A DNA stretch of 64,000 nucleotides from the NCBI RefSeq assembly GCF_024868665.1, contig NC_079907.1, positions 15,640,413 to 15,704,412 on the forward strand. The letters run 5' to 3'. The notes beneath the pieces were generated by a model. It saw nothing but the letters and a program-made list of their open reading frames with translations. It searched no databases and was not told where the DNA came from. The stretch is from Triplophysa rosa. Its lineage: Eukaryota > Chordata > Actinopteri > Cypriniformes > Nemacheilidae. Shown one piece after another: positions 45,301-57,300 of the stretch. The translations under genes were made by a program, and so were the position numbers. How positions within the stretch are numbered: the first letter of the stretch is position 1; each line of letters starts with the position of its first letter.

Positions 45301-48300
45301 TGTCATATGGCCCCTTTAATCAGAATTTCTAGATGTATTGTGGCCATTCCAGTTCAGTGTCTGTTGAATTTCAACAAAATCAAACCGCAGGAGTGACATA
45401 ATCGAGGTGATAAATCGAGATTATCACCACTGATCTATATAAATGACTGGATTGCTCATGACGTCATTACACTGAAGCTACCCCACCGCCATGTTGGTTC
45501 TTTTAAATTAATAGGAAGTTATGACATATTATTGATAAAACAGTAACTTACCAGCCCCTGTTTTTATATCTAGAGTCTTACAGAACATTCTTAAAAAGCA
45601 AATGTCTTAAGCATGTAAATGGTTAATTATTTTAAGTCGGGAATTTTCTCATCTTGTTAGATATAGAGTGAGTTACATTCATTTTCATTACAGTAGCATA
45701 CATATCAGATCAGCAGACTAACGAGACACCTCAACATATGGCAAATGTGCTTATTCTGAAATCTAAATACAGATAAATACAGGCTGTATATGTTCTTTAA
45801 TTCATGAAGCTTTATTTCTAAACATTTACACATGTGCCATTACAACACTGTGCCATACACACTCACCTAGATACATTGATTTCTACGTCGCTATTCTGCC
45901 CAAAATAAACATAAACATTGGAAAAAACATCAGAAGTAATGATTTAAAAACTAGGGATGTAACGATTCACTCAGCTCACGATGCGATGCGAGTCACGATT
46001 CTGATCTCACGATGCGATTTATTCACGATTTACTCACGATTTATTTTTACAAAATGAGTTGAAACAAATTAGAAATGAACAACTTCCCTTGCATTATTTC
46101 TTAAATGCTTCACGTTTCTTTGTATAATAAAATAATGTTTTATTTCAAATAACAAAACTAAACTGCAATTTTATAACAAATTAATAATGAAAAAAGTCTC
46201 TTTAATATAAAAACAAACTAATACTGTCTGAGCTTTTCTTGGATTTTTTTGAATTTAAGAAATATCAGCATGTCCACGTTTAGATTTGCAGTGAAAATAG
46301 CCGCCCCTGCTGTTCAAAAAATGTATTGCGATTCAGTTCACACCTCAACCGATTTGAATCGTCACTCATTGTAAATGATATTCAACCGGCTCACGGTGAA
46401 TCGTTACATCCCTATTAAAAACACATGTGAACTAAAAAACGTGTTGTGTGCTTAATATGCTGAAAAACGGGTTATTTTAGTTATTTTAGATTAGTCATTT
46501 TGACTAAGTCAATGGTGCTCTCTGTCAGTTGGGCATTCAAGATGGCGGCGCGATCGCTTCTGGTGGCTTCTGCCGTTGGTTTAGCGTTAAAGGCACAATC
46601 CAGTCATTTATATAGATCAGTGGTTATCACATAAAAAAACACATTTATAGTACAAATATTAATATTGTACTGCATAAAAGTGAACTTGTTTTATTTGTAG
46701 TATTTTGAGCAAATTATCTGCAAATAAATGCAAATACAAAAAAACTTATTTGGAAATTTGAGAGAAATATTGTCAGTAATTTATAGAATGAAACCAAAAT
46801 GATCACTTGACCCTTCATTTTTTCCATGGCTATGCATGTAACATTGGATGTTTCTTGCTCAATTGAAACCCGATTTTGATTAAAAAAAAACAGATCTTCC
46901 ATTTGTACAGTTAAATATTTGCATATCTGCAAGGTATTGCATGTAGAAGGAAAGGACTGAGGTGTTTTTATGACTAAATAGTTCACCATTTTAAACTTAT
47001 ATGCCTCTATGATTACTTTTTATGATAACTTTTACTGTCATTGTGCATTTTCCCCACTTTGTATAACTGACATAAAATCCAAACACTGATTTAAATATAA
47101 TTACATAAATTATATCATTTAAAACGACAAGTTTCTCCTGCTGAGATGGCTGCTACAAATTTTAAATGGCAAGAAAAAAATATTTACCAGTTAATTTCAG
47201 AACCTAATTACGGTTTTTGAGGACAGTTTAATTCGTAAAAGCATTGTGATATGTAACTGTTTATTTCAGAGCAAGCGCAGGCTTGTGTTCTGAGAGAGGT
47301 AAGCTGCTCGTTGACAACCAGCACAGCGGAAAATGATAATTTTGTTAAGTGCATCCTGCATGCTAAAAAGTAAAACACTTCAAACCCTGTTTCAAAGGGC
47401 ATCTCACCTGTCTGTAAGTGGCGTGATGACTAATCTTGGAGTATTGCCCAGATACTCATATGAATAGAGGAACTGGGCATCGCAGATGTTGGCGAAGCAG
47501 TGCTTCTCGCTCTCGCCCCAGCGGTGGCGGAGTTGGGACAGCCAAACAAAAGCCTGTGAGTTGTCCACCTGGGAGCCAGAAACACAAACTGAGTCTGGCT
47601 AATGTGAGCAGCGGGAGGGGGATGATCATGAAGGATTAGCAATAATAAAATATAACACCCGAGCTAAAAAAACACATCATACGGTTTCTAAGCGACTCTA
47701 CGGCGTTTTCATCAGGACTTCTATTCTAATGAACCGTGGGCCTTTGAGTGAAACTAAAATATGAGCAATCCCCTAAAAGCACATTATTATGAAGGCTGAA
47801 AGTTGTGTAAATAGAACATTGACTATTTTCTTATTGGATGCCTGATGCATGTGTGGTTTTCAAAGAAAGCATTTTTCAATAGCAGTCTGAATAGGTCCTA
47901 AGACAGAAGACATGGAGAAAAACGGCGATACCTTTTGAGCGATGATTTTGGCCACCACGTCTCTCGCGTGGACGTCAATGGTGCAGATGGTCATAACTTT
48001 CTGCCTGTCTCCAGGGGTGAGCTGGCCGATCAGCATGGTGATGAGGGTGTTTAACTGACTCACTTGCTTTTTATAGTATTCTTTCATTGCGTTCTCAAAA
48101 CCCTCCTCCAGTCTTGAGAATGCAATACCTACATCTGTCGTCCAATAGATCTGAGTGCAGGTAAGAGCGACCTATCAGAATACATAAAAAACAGATGTTC
48201 AGTCATGTTTAAAAAATCTTTCAAAAACCCACTTCAATGTTTAAATCAGACCAACATCCACATTTCCAATGTAGTCTCAGACTTTCGGACCCAACTGTAT

Positions 48301-51300
48301 AAAAAATGAAACGGACAGGCAGCCGCTGATGCCTCCCGGGCAATTAGCAACAACAACAAAAAAACAGGACATCATGAGCTTTCATTCTGTCAAGCCATAC
48401 AGACTCACCCTCTGGCTCATGAAGTAATACTGCCATAAATATATTTCAACATCTTAATTCCACACAGTACATTTGCTTCTCTCATAGATATTGTCTTATT
48501 CTGTGAGAAATCAGCCTAGGGATGTTTACAAGCGCTGTGATCGTGCCTGACGCACAACTGACAATAGCAGAAGGCTGTTAAGTACCTGAGCCGGATAGTC
48601 AAACAGCCACTGTTCCCTGGGTTTCTCTTCATAGGCCATGACAGCCTCTGTCATCTCATGCCGTACGGTGGCGCGCATGGAGTCCAGGACACGATTCAGC
48701 CACACCTCGACCTGAAAAACCGCAGGATGTCTTGTTATACAGACCCATTTTACTGTATATCAGACTTAAAGCGTGTGTTGAGTTTTGCCAGCAGCCATAT
48801 ATTGTACATTAAGTTGCCTTAAAATATGCATGAATATTGCATACATGTGTCACGCGTCTCGGGGTGAGACACTGAGACAAGGACAGAGGACCCAAGTGCA
48901 GACAGCGGGTAAGGGGTTAACAAAACAGACTTTAATAATAATTAAAAAATACAAAACAAAGACCCACGTGGGGGAACATAACAAAGCATAGCAAGACAGA
49001 CAGGGACTAACTAGACTAGAAATAATAACATTTGACATGACCACTGTAAACTAAACTAACTACACAACAAGAACTCGCCACAAAGACAAACACGACGCAA
49101 CAGAACAATGATCCAGCACAGGACAGAAAACACAGGGACCTTATAAAGGGGACAAATCAAGAGGAAGCAGGTGCGGGGCATGAACTAATTAACAAACAAT
49201 AACGAGGAGACGAAAGGGCGGGAACAGAGACGCCACACCGGAGAGTGGAAGACCAACAGGGACAAAACGTCACTCTCCACATAAAACAAGAGGTTCTATC
49301 ATGGTTCTGCCACTAGGTCAAGAGAAGCAAGACAAGGTGGGGCAGAACCATGACAGAAGCCCCTCCTTAAGGAGCAGCATCCTGATGCTCCTCAAGGAAC
49401 AAACAAGACTAGACAGACTGTGACAAAAAAACATTATACAAAACACAACCAAAAACGTGATACATAGGGAAAAAAAAGTCCAAACAAAGACATGGTGCCA
49501 GCACGAAGGCCGGCTGGACAACACATGGTGCCGGCTGGATGGCCGGCTGGACAGTACATGGTGCCGGCTGGAAGGCCGGCTGGACAGTACATGGCGCCGG
49601 CTGGAAGGCCGGCTGGACAGGACATGGCGCCGGCTGGATGGCCGGCTGGACAGGACATGGCGCCGGCTGGATGGCCGGCTGGAGAGGACATGGCGCCGGC
49701 TGGAAGGCCGGCTGGGAGACCAGCTATCACCGGCTGGGCAGGCCTGGATGTCGACATGACAGGACAGGATGTCGGCGGCTGGGCAGCGCTCTCTGGCAGC
49801 TGGGCAGCATCTCCGACGGCTGGGCAGCGCTCTCTGGCAGCTGGGCAGCAAACAAGAACAAACACACACAAACAGTCAACTCGACAGGCCTGGGCACCAG
49901 CTGGGAGGCCGGCAGGGATCTGCAGTGGGAACAGGACACCGGCGGCCTCAACCCTGGAGGGGAATCCGACGACCTCAACCCTGGAAGGGAGCCCGGCAGT
50001 CTCGATCCTGGACGGGGTTCCGGCAGTCTCGACCCCGGAAGGGAGTCCGGCGGTCCCGACTCTGGACTGGAGCCCGGCGGCCTCTACCCTCCAAGGGAGT
50101 CCGGCGGATTCAACCCTGGAAGGGAGTCCGGCGGCATCGACCCCTCCCGCTGAGATCCCTCTGTCTGCTGGGTCCAAAAGGGCTGGATCATTCTGTCACG
50201 CGTCTCGGGGTGAGACACGGAGACAAGGACAGAGGACCCAAGTGCAGACAGCGGGTAAGGGGTTAACAAAACAGACTTTAATAATAATTAAAAAATACAA
50301 AACAAAGACCCACGTGGGGGAACATAACAAAACATAGCAACACGGACAGGGACTAACTAGACTAGAAATAATAACATTTGACATGACCACTGTAAACTAA
50401 ACTAACTACTAGGGATGTAACGATTCACTCAGCTCACGATGCGATGCGATTCACGATTCTGATCTCACGATGCGATTTATTCACGATTTACTCACGATTT
50501 ATTTTGAAAAAATGAGTTGAAACCAATTAGAAATGAACAACGTCCCTTGCATTATTTCTTAAATGCTTCACGTTTCTTAGTATGATAAAATAATGTTTTA
50601 TTTCAAATAACAAAACTAAACTGCAATTTTATAACAAATTAATAATAGAAAAAGTCTCTTTAATATAAACAAACTAATACTGTCTGTGCTTTTCTTGGAT
50701 TTTTTTGCATTTAAGAAATATCAGCATTCACGTTTAGGTTTGCAGTGAAAATAGCGGCCCCTGCTGTTCAAAAAATGTATTGAGATTCAGTTCAAGCCTC
50801 AACCGATTTGAATCGTCGCTCATTATAACCGATTTTCAACCGGCTCACTGTGAATCGTTACATCCCTACTAACTACACAACAAGAACTCACCACAAAGAC
50901 AAACACGACGCAACAGAACAATGATCCAGCACAGGACAGAAAACACAGGGACCTTATAAAGGGGACAAATCAAGAGGAAGCAGGTGCGGGGCATGAACTA
51001 ATTAACAAAGGAGGAGACGAAAGGGCGGGAACAGAGACCACACCGGAGAGTGGAAGACCAACAGGGACAAAACGTCACTCTCCACATAAAACAAGAGGTT
51101 CTATCATGGTTCTGCCACTAGGTCAAGAGAAGCAAGACAAGGTGGGGCAGAACCATGACAACATGTTGTGTTAGAGCAGTGTAAAAGCTAAACTCTGAAG
51201 GCAGATCTTCAGAGGCCGGATTATACTGTGATGTACGCCATAACATTATATTGTGGGACAGCCGAGACTGTAAACATAAATACATTTTTACACTTGCAGT

Positions 51301-54300
51301 GGTTTCTAGGTAGTTGCTTCCTTAATAAAGTCAAAAGAGACGTCTCTACGAAGTCTGTTTTATAACTGTTTCGAAGCTGCAATGCATAGTTATTGCATCT
51401 CTATCACCATCACTGTTTGAAACATAAAACTACTGGTTCCGTTACTTGGGTTGAAGTCAAATGATTTTAAACGGAAATTATCCGCAAAACCCAACCTGAT
51501 CTCATGGGAATTCTTACATATTTTACGAGGTGGCTAATTTGCATGAATTTGTACGACATGAATTATTGAAAATGTATTTGATTTATTTGATTATTAGAAA
51601 AAAGCAATACTGCAGCCCCTCCCCTAACCCCACCACAAACCTAATGCCACTGGCGCAAAAGCAAATCGCACTTAAACATTTGAATAAGATCGTATGAATT
51701 CATACGAATTAGCCACCTAGTAAGATACATACAATTCCAGTGAGATTTTGCTGGTAAATCCGACCAGACAGCTCTGATTTTAAATAATTATTACCATTGA
51801 AAATTAGACAAAAAAAGTTTTAACACTATGTCCTTGCTTAATACGTTATTATCGTTTATTTAAAACGTAAAATTGGATTGCAGCTTTAATGTACAGCTAA
51901 AATGTCTGGGCCCGTATTCTTAAAGCTTCTAAGAATCCTCTAAAAAAGCTCTTAATTTAGCTTAAAAACTTCTACGTAGGAGTCTTAGCTTAAAAGCGAT
52001 TCAGGACCAATCTGAGAGCAACTTTGAGCAAGGAAAAGACAAAAACTTTTAACTTAGTGCGGAGGCGGGGCTGACCTTGTTGCTATGTATGACTTTTTAA
52101 CATTTACATTTATATTTATGCATTTGGCAGATGCTTTTATCCAAAGCGACTTACATTGCATTATCCTATACATTTGTTTCTAAGTATGTGCAATCCCCTG
52201 GGATCGAACCCATGACCTTGGCATTGTTAGCGCCATGCTCTACCACTGAGCTACAGGAAAGTCTTTTAAGACTGTGATTGGTTGGTTGGCCAAGAAGGAA
52301 AAAAAAGAGTGCTTTTAAGTATGGGGTCATTAGTTTGAAATTGCTTTAGTAATTTTTTCATTTACCATACTCACGCACACACATATATATTTATATATAT
52401 ATATATATATATATTCTTTATTTTTCCATGCTGTTAATGTCAACGTATTTGATAGAAAATGAACAGTGACACAGTAAGTTTCTGTACGTGCTGTATTATT
52501 TGTGTGATCAGATTGTGAGCGTTGTGACAGAACCAAATCATCTCTGCTGCATAATTGCATTTCTCCAGTTGCTAAATAATAGTTAATGTAGTGATTTCTT
52601 CTATTTCAGGCGCTATGGCATTTCGGCGTTGCCTTGGAGATGTTAGCGTGTCTCTAATAGGATCGGTCACAAACATGAACCCTGCACGATCTAATGTGTT
52701 GTCTGTAAACTATGTGAAATCGGAAGAAATTTGTTGTACCTGGCCACTGCAGTCACAAGGCTCATTAAAGGGAACATACTCGTCCTCTTTACTGAACATG
52801 CCGAGCCCTGTTTTGGTGGGGTTGCCATCTGCGTCCGTTTCAAACTTCATCTTTGCCATATTGTCAAACAATTTTGACAGATGCCTCTGAACCTGAGGGA
52901 GAAAACGGAAGCCTTCACAGAAGATCCTTAAATCAAAATAACAGCTGGGCAGCTATTATGTCATTTGAAAAACCAGATGGAATTTCCCTCCAAGAAAATT
53001 TGCCAACTAGTGACCAACACTGCCATCTAGTGTGTTAAAAAGTCAAAAATTAAGGATATTTTTGCACTTCGGCTTACCTTTAGTTTACAAAAGTTAAGTT
53101 TGTATAATCTTTCAGATAAGAGCAATAGGGATTACAAATTGGGGGTAAATTGTTGCTGAAATCATGTAATATTGTATCCAGAAACAAGGACATGTTTGAT
53201 GGTTACATCTTTCATATGTGCTGCTGCTGTACCTGGTGAGGGTCAGTGCCGTTGGAGAGGATGTCCAGCAGGTCTGCTGAGGAGATGAAGTAAAATCGTG
53301 GAAAGGCCAGACGCTTGGTGTCCAGATACTCAGCCAGGGCTTTCTCACAAAGAGCCAGTCTGCAACAGGTACATTGACCATCACACTCTCAATGTGGGTC
53401 ATTAAAGGAATAGTTCACACCTAAATTAAATTAACTTTTTCAAACCAAGTATTTATCTCCTCAGTAATATGTTAAGGACATTAGGCAGAATGCCCAAGCT
53501 TAAGGTTTGCAAAGAACAATGGTAGATGGTACAAGTTTATGGAAAAGTTCCATGAAGTATTATAAAAGTAGTCAATAATGGAACTGGTCAACCAGTCATG
53601 TGACTTTTTAGACCTAGAAAGCGCCGCCATAAGCTTCCCTTTCATTGTATGCAAATAAGGTGCTAAAAGGGATAGTTCACGCAAAAAGGAAAATTCTGTC
53701 ATTATTCGCCCTCAGGTTGTTTCAAATCTGTAAACATTTCTTTGTTCTGCTAAACGCAAAGGAAGATATTTGGAAGAATGTCAGTTACCAAACAGATCTC
53801 ATCCCCCATTTACTGCAATAATAGGCAATATAAATACTATGAGAGTGAATGGGGGATGAGATCTGTTTGGTTACTGACATCCTTCCAAATATCTTCCTTT
53901 GTGTTTAGCAGAACAAAGAAATGTTAACAGGTTTGGAACAATCTGAAGGTGAGTAGATGATGACAGAATTTTATTTTTTTGGAGAACTATCCCTTTAACG
54001 GATTAAAATTCTGTCATCATTTACTCACCTTCGAGTTGTTCCAAATCTGTATACATTTCTTTGTTCTGATGAACACAGAGAAAGATATATGGAAAAATGC
54101 TTATAACTAGACAAATTTTACCCCCATTGACTACCTTAGTAGGAAAAATACAATGGTAGTCAAAAGTGCCCCAGAACTGTTCTTCTACATTCTTCAAAAT
54201 GTCTTCTTTTGTCTTTTGTGTTTAACAGGACAAAAAAATGATGAAGTAATTTTTCCTACTATAGGAGTCAATGGGGGTTTGGTTATAAGCATTCTTCCAA

Positions 54301-57300
54301 TTTATATTTATACATTTATTCAGATTTGGAACAACTCGAAGGTGAGTAAATGATGACAGAATTTTCATTTTTGGATGAAGTATCCCTTTAAGCATTCTAG
54401 CAAACATATTTTCTTTTTCACAGAGTAAAATACGGCCCGTTATGACCTGTTTTTGTTTGTGTAAACTATTTCTTTAGCTCACAGAGAGGCAAACAAATAC
54501 AGAAACCAAGCCAAACCTGCTCTGAATGTCTTCTAGTTTGCTGTAGAGTCCAGGTTTGTTGGTGGCCTCCACAACATTAGGCGTTTTATTAGCATCGTAT
54601 GCCAGTTCTTTAAAACCAATATCAATGCCTTCAAAGCGTTTGGAATCCTGTGGAGAGATTCATGAGAAAATGATTCGATTCAATTTCATTTGCCAGCAAG
54701 AAGAAAAAGACGCACATTCTGAACAACATCTGTTTCTGGCCAAAGGCGCATTAACAGTAATTATCCAAATGTTTTCGACCCAAAAGCATAAGATGGACAT
54801 TTTTATCTCTCATCTAGCTCTATGAATATTCTGCCAGAGGGCAGGACAAGATGCTTAACAAATCTTTGAGATCCTGCTTTACTCTTAGTTCTCCATCAAT
54901 ACACATTGAAACATTAATTTATCTCAAATGTTTGTATTACATTTTGTGCTTTTGTTTTACATTTTATTATCTGCACTTTAAATTCCACATTTGGTAAGAA
55001 CAAAATCCATTGCATATTGATCGTTCTGTTAGCATTAGCATAGCTGACCTCTGGTAGCTGTGAGCGAATGTCCGCAGAACCTATAAAGATGCTCTCCAGG
55101 TGTGACCAGGTCCTCTGCACTTCGAACCAGATAGAGATTACTGAATCAGCCACCGAGAGCTTTCTCTGCCACGTGGATACCTCCTCCAGGAAGAACGCGA
55201 TGTATTTGGACGACATGAGGTTTTGTAGCTGCACCTGGTTGTCCTCCAGCGTTTCAATAAGTTCCTCATCTGACTTCAACAGAGGAACGTTGGTGCGTGG
55301 ATGTGCCTCATAGCCAAATGCCATACTTGACCAGGTAGCGTCCAGCTCATTTAGCACCTTCTCCATGCCCATCTCCTTCACCGCCCGGTCAACGATGCCC
55401 CTGACCTCATCTTCAAAGTGATGCAAGTTGAGGCGAAGTAGGTCAGCCAGCGTGGTGTCTTGGTCCATGGTGAAGCGCACTCCGGTGGCATTCATCAGCT
55501 GCTGCCAATGGCGTGGACGGATGGCTGGATTTTGAAGTTCTGCAACCGCCCGTAGGGAAGTAAGTGTGTTCTTTACGGTACTATCCAGCCCTGTGAAGGC
55601 GTCCCATGAACGCGCCTCTTTATCAAGTGTGCGAAGTTCTTTAGAGAAACGTTTGCACTCCAGCTCCATTTCATCCACATTTATCTCTCGCCACGGAGTG
55701 GTCTCCCATGCATTTAAACTGGATTGTACTGCTAAAATCATATCCCACAATTCCTTGAGAACAGGCAGCTCTTTTCGACACTGCTTGAGCTGTCTATAGT
55801 CTGGTACGTTGATGTCGAAAAGTTTGGCTGACTCGATAAGCTCAGCCATTGTAGCTTCCATCTCCAGAATTTGGTTATGAGAGGTGTCCAGCATCTGATG
55901 TGGATTTACACAATCAAATCTGAAAAGATTTCACGAGTTGAGACAACACAAGACAAATGTTCGGCAGGAAATTGACTTACTGACTGAATAACGGTCTTGA
56001 TTACGGTTATCCATCACTGCTGTGACACTTTCACAACATTATAATACTAACATGAGATATTTCTCTATGCTCCATCATGCACTGTACCTGAAAAAGCCTT
56101 TCTTGCGGAACTGCTCCCTGAAGGTATGTTGCTCCAAGTCGAACGTGGCACATTTTCTGCGCAGGTTTGCCACCTCGTTGGCCTGAAGTGGGGCAACTTG
56201 CTGCTTTACCATCACAGCCTGCTTTTTCACACTGTCCCATTTCTCTGGCAGCTCCTGTGTGTCAAACCCAAACAAAGATGCTTCATCTGACAATCTGGAC
56301 AGTACATAGACTAATAGTTTTAAAACATGTTGTTACATTTGTAAAAATTGTGCTACCAAAGCTTTAAAGTCATCATGAAACAAAAGTTATAGTGGTGTTT
56401 TCTTTGGACTTGTAACATATATTGTCTTCTGGAATAAGGTAAAATATAGGACGGGGCTCAATTTCATCTTTTGAAAATTTATTGAATCGTTGGAAATCGG
56501 GAAGCCTGATCTTTGCAGGTTAATGTTTTTGATGAAAGATTATGAGGGCAAAAAAATAATAATGCCCCGCAGGGAAAAGTCGTTTTTAATAATCACGGCC
56601 ATATTCCATAAAAAATAATGTTCACTGTGGCAATAAGATGATCAAATATAATGACAATTTACATATGTGTATTTAAAATGTACAATATTTATTTTTCTGT
56701 TAAACGGGCCAATAATATTGATGCACTATTGATGGTCCTGCACTACGCAGATTTCTGTCCAATCAGATTTTGGCTAAAAAGAAAATTTTCCTTTTCCTCA
56801 AACCTCCTAGCTGGCTAGAATAACTGTGACATCCTGAAAAAAAAACAATAGAACCCTGCCCAAAACACAACAGAAACAACATTTAATGGTTAAATGGGAA
56901 CTGTATTGGATTTAATGTAAACTATAATGGTGTCTAGCGGTTTCTGATGGATTCTATTGTTAGGATGTTATCTAGCAATACCAACAGAACATGATGGAAT
57001 AATGCCCAAAACACTACAAAAAGTAATTTTGTAATGGTTTTAATGGTAAAAGCTAATGATTCATAATGGTATAGTAATGGAAACTATTACCTGCTGAAAA
57101 AACTTAATAGAGACCATCACAGAAATTCTAATGGTTTCCATTAGAATACCCTTACAATCCAATAGCTTTTTCCATTAAAACCATAACAAAATTCCTTTTT
57201 GTAGTGTGTTTTGGGCATTATTCCACAAATAGAATCCATCACATACCAGTACACACCATTATAGTTTCCATTAAAACTAGAGGTGCACCGATTGACCGGC

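Larger units (their letters stand above)
48848..51160 (-). mobile_element. Complete non-autonomous LTR retroelement
   Basis: Two direct repeats (48848-49355, and 50194-51160 once a MITE is subtracted) flank an 838-bp interior. Each starts TGTCACG and ends CATGACA on the plus strand. The whole is flanked by a 5-bp duplication ACATG (48843-48847 and 51161-51165). On the minus strand the LTR has a tataagg box, an attaaa signal near its 3' end, and a purine tract aaggagggg just before the 3' LTR, so the element reads in the same direction as dnah9. There is no gag, protease, reverse transcriptase or integrase; the interior consists mainly of two minisatellites in one open frame. Confidence 0.9.

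Noticed and set aside
49494..50129. CRISPR-like array
   Set aside because: The units are contiguous head-to-tail minisatellites without unique spacers, inside a vertebrate LTR element.
49492..50337. Plus-strand open frame of 281 codons and overlapping frames on both strands
   Set aside because: They arise because 27- and 33-bp tandem units keep several frames open. They show no domain, and the element's own signals point to the minus strand.
52195..52262. tRNA gene on the minus strand
   Set aside because: A and B boxes are present, but the ends do not form an acceptor stem and a SINE tail follows, so it is a SINE head.
56255..56293. Extension of exon e11 upstream ([12 protein letters not shown])
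   Set aside because: The phase would not fit e10; the acceptor at 56255 gives QLE-ELPEKW, as in the family.
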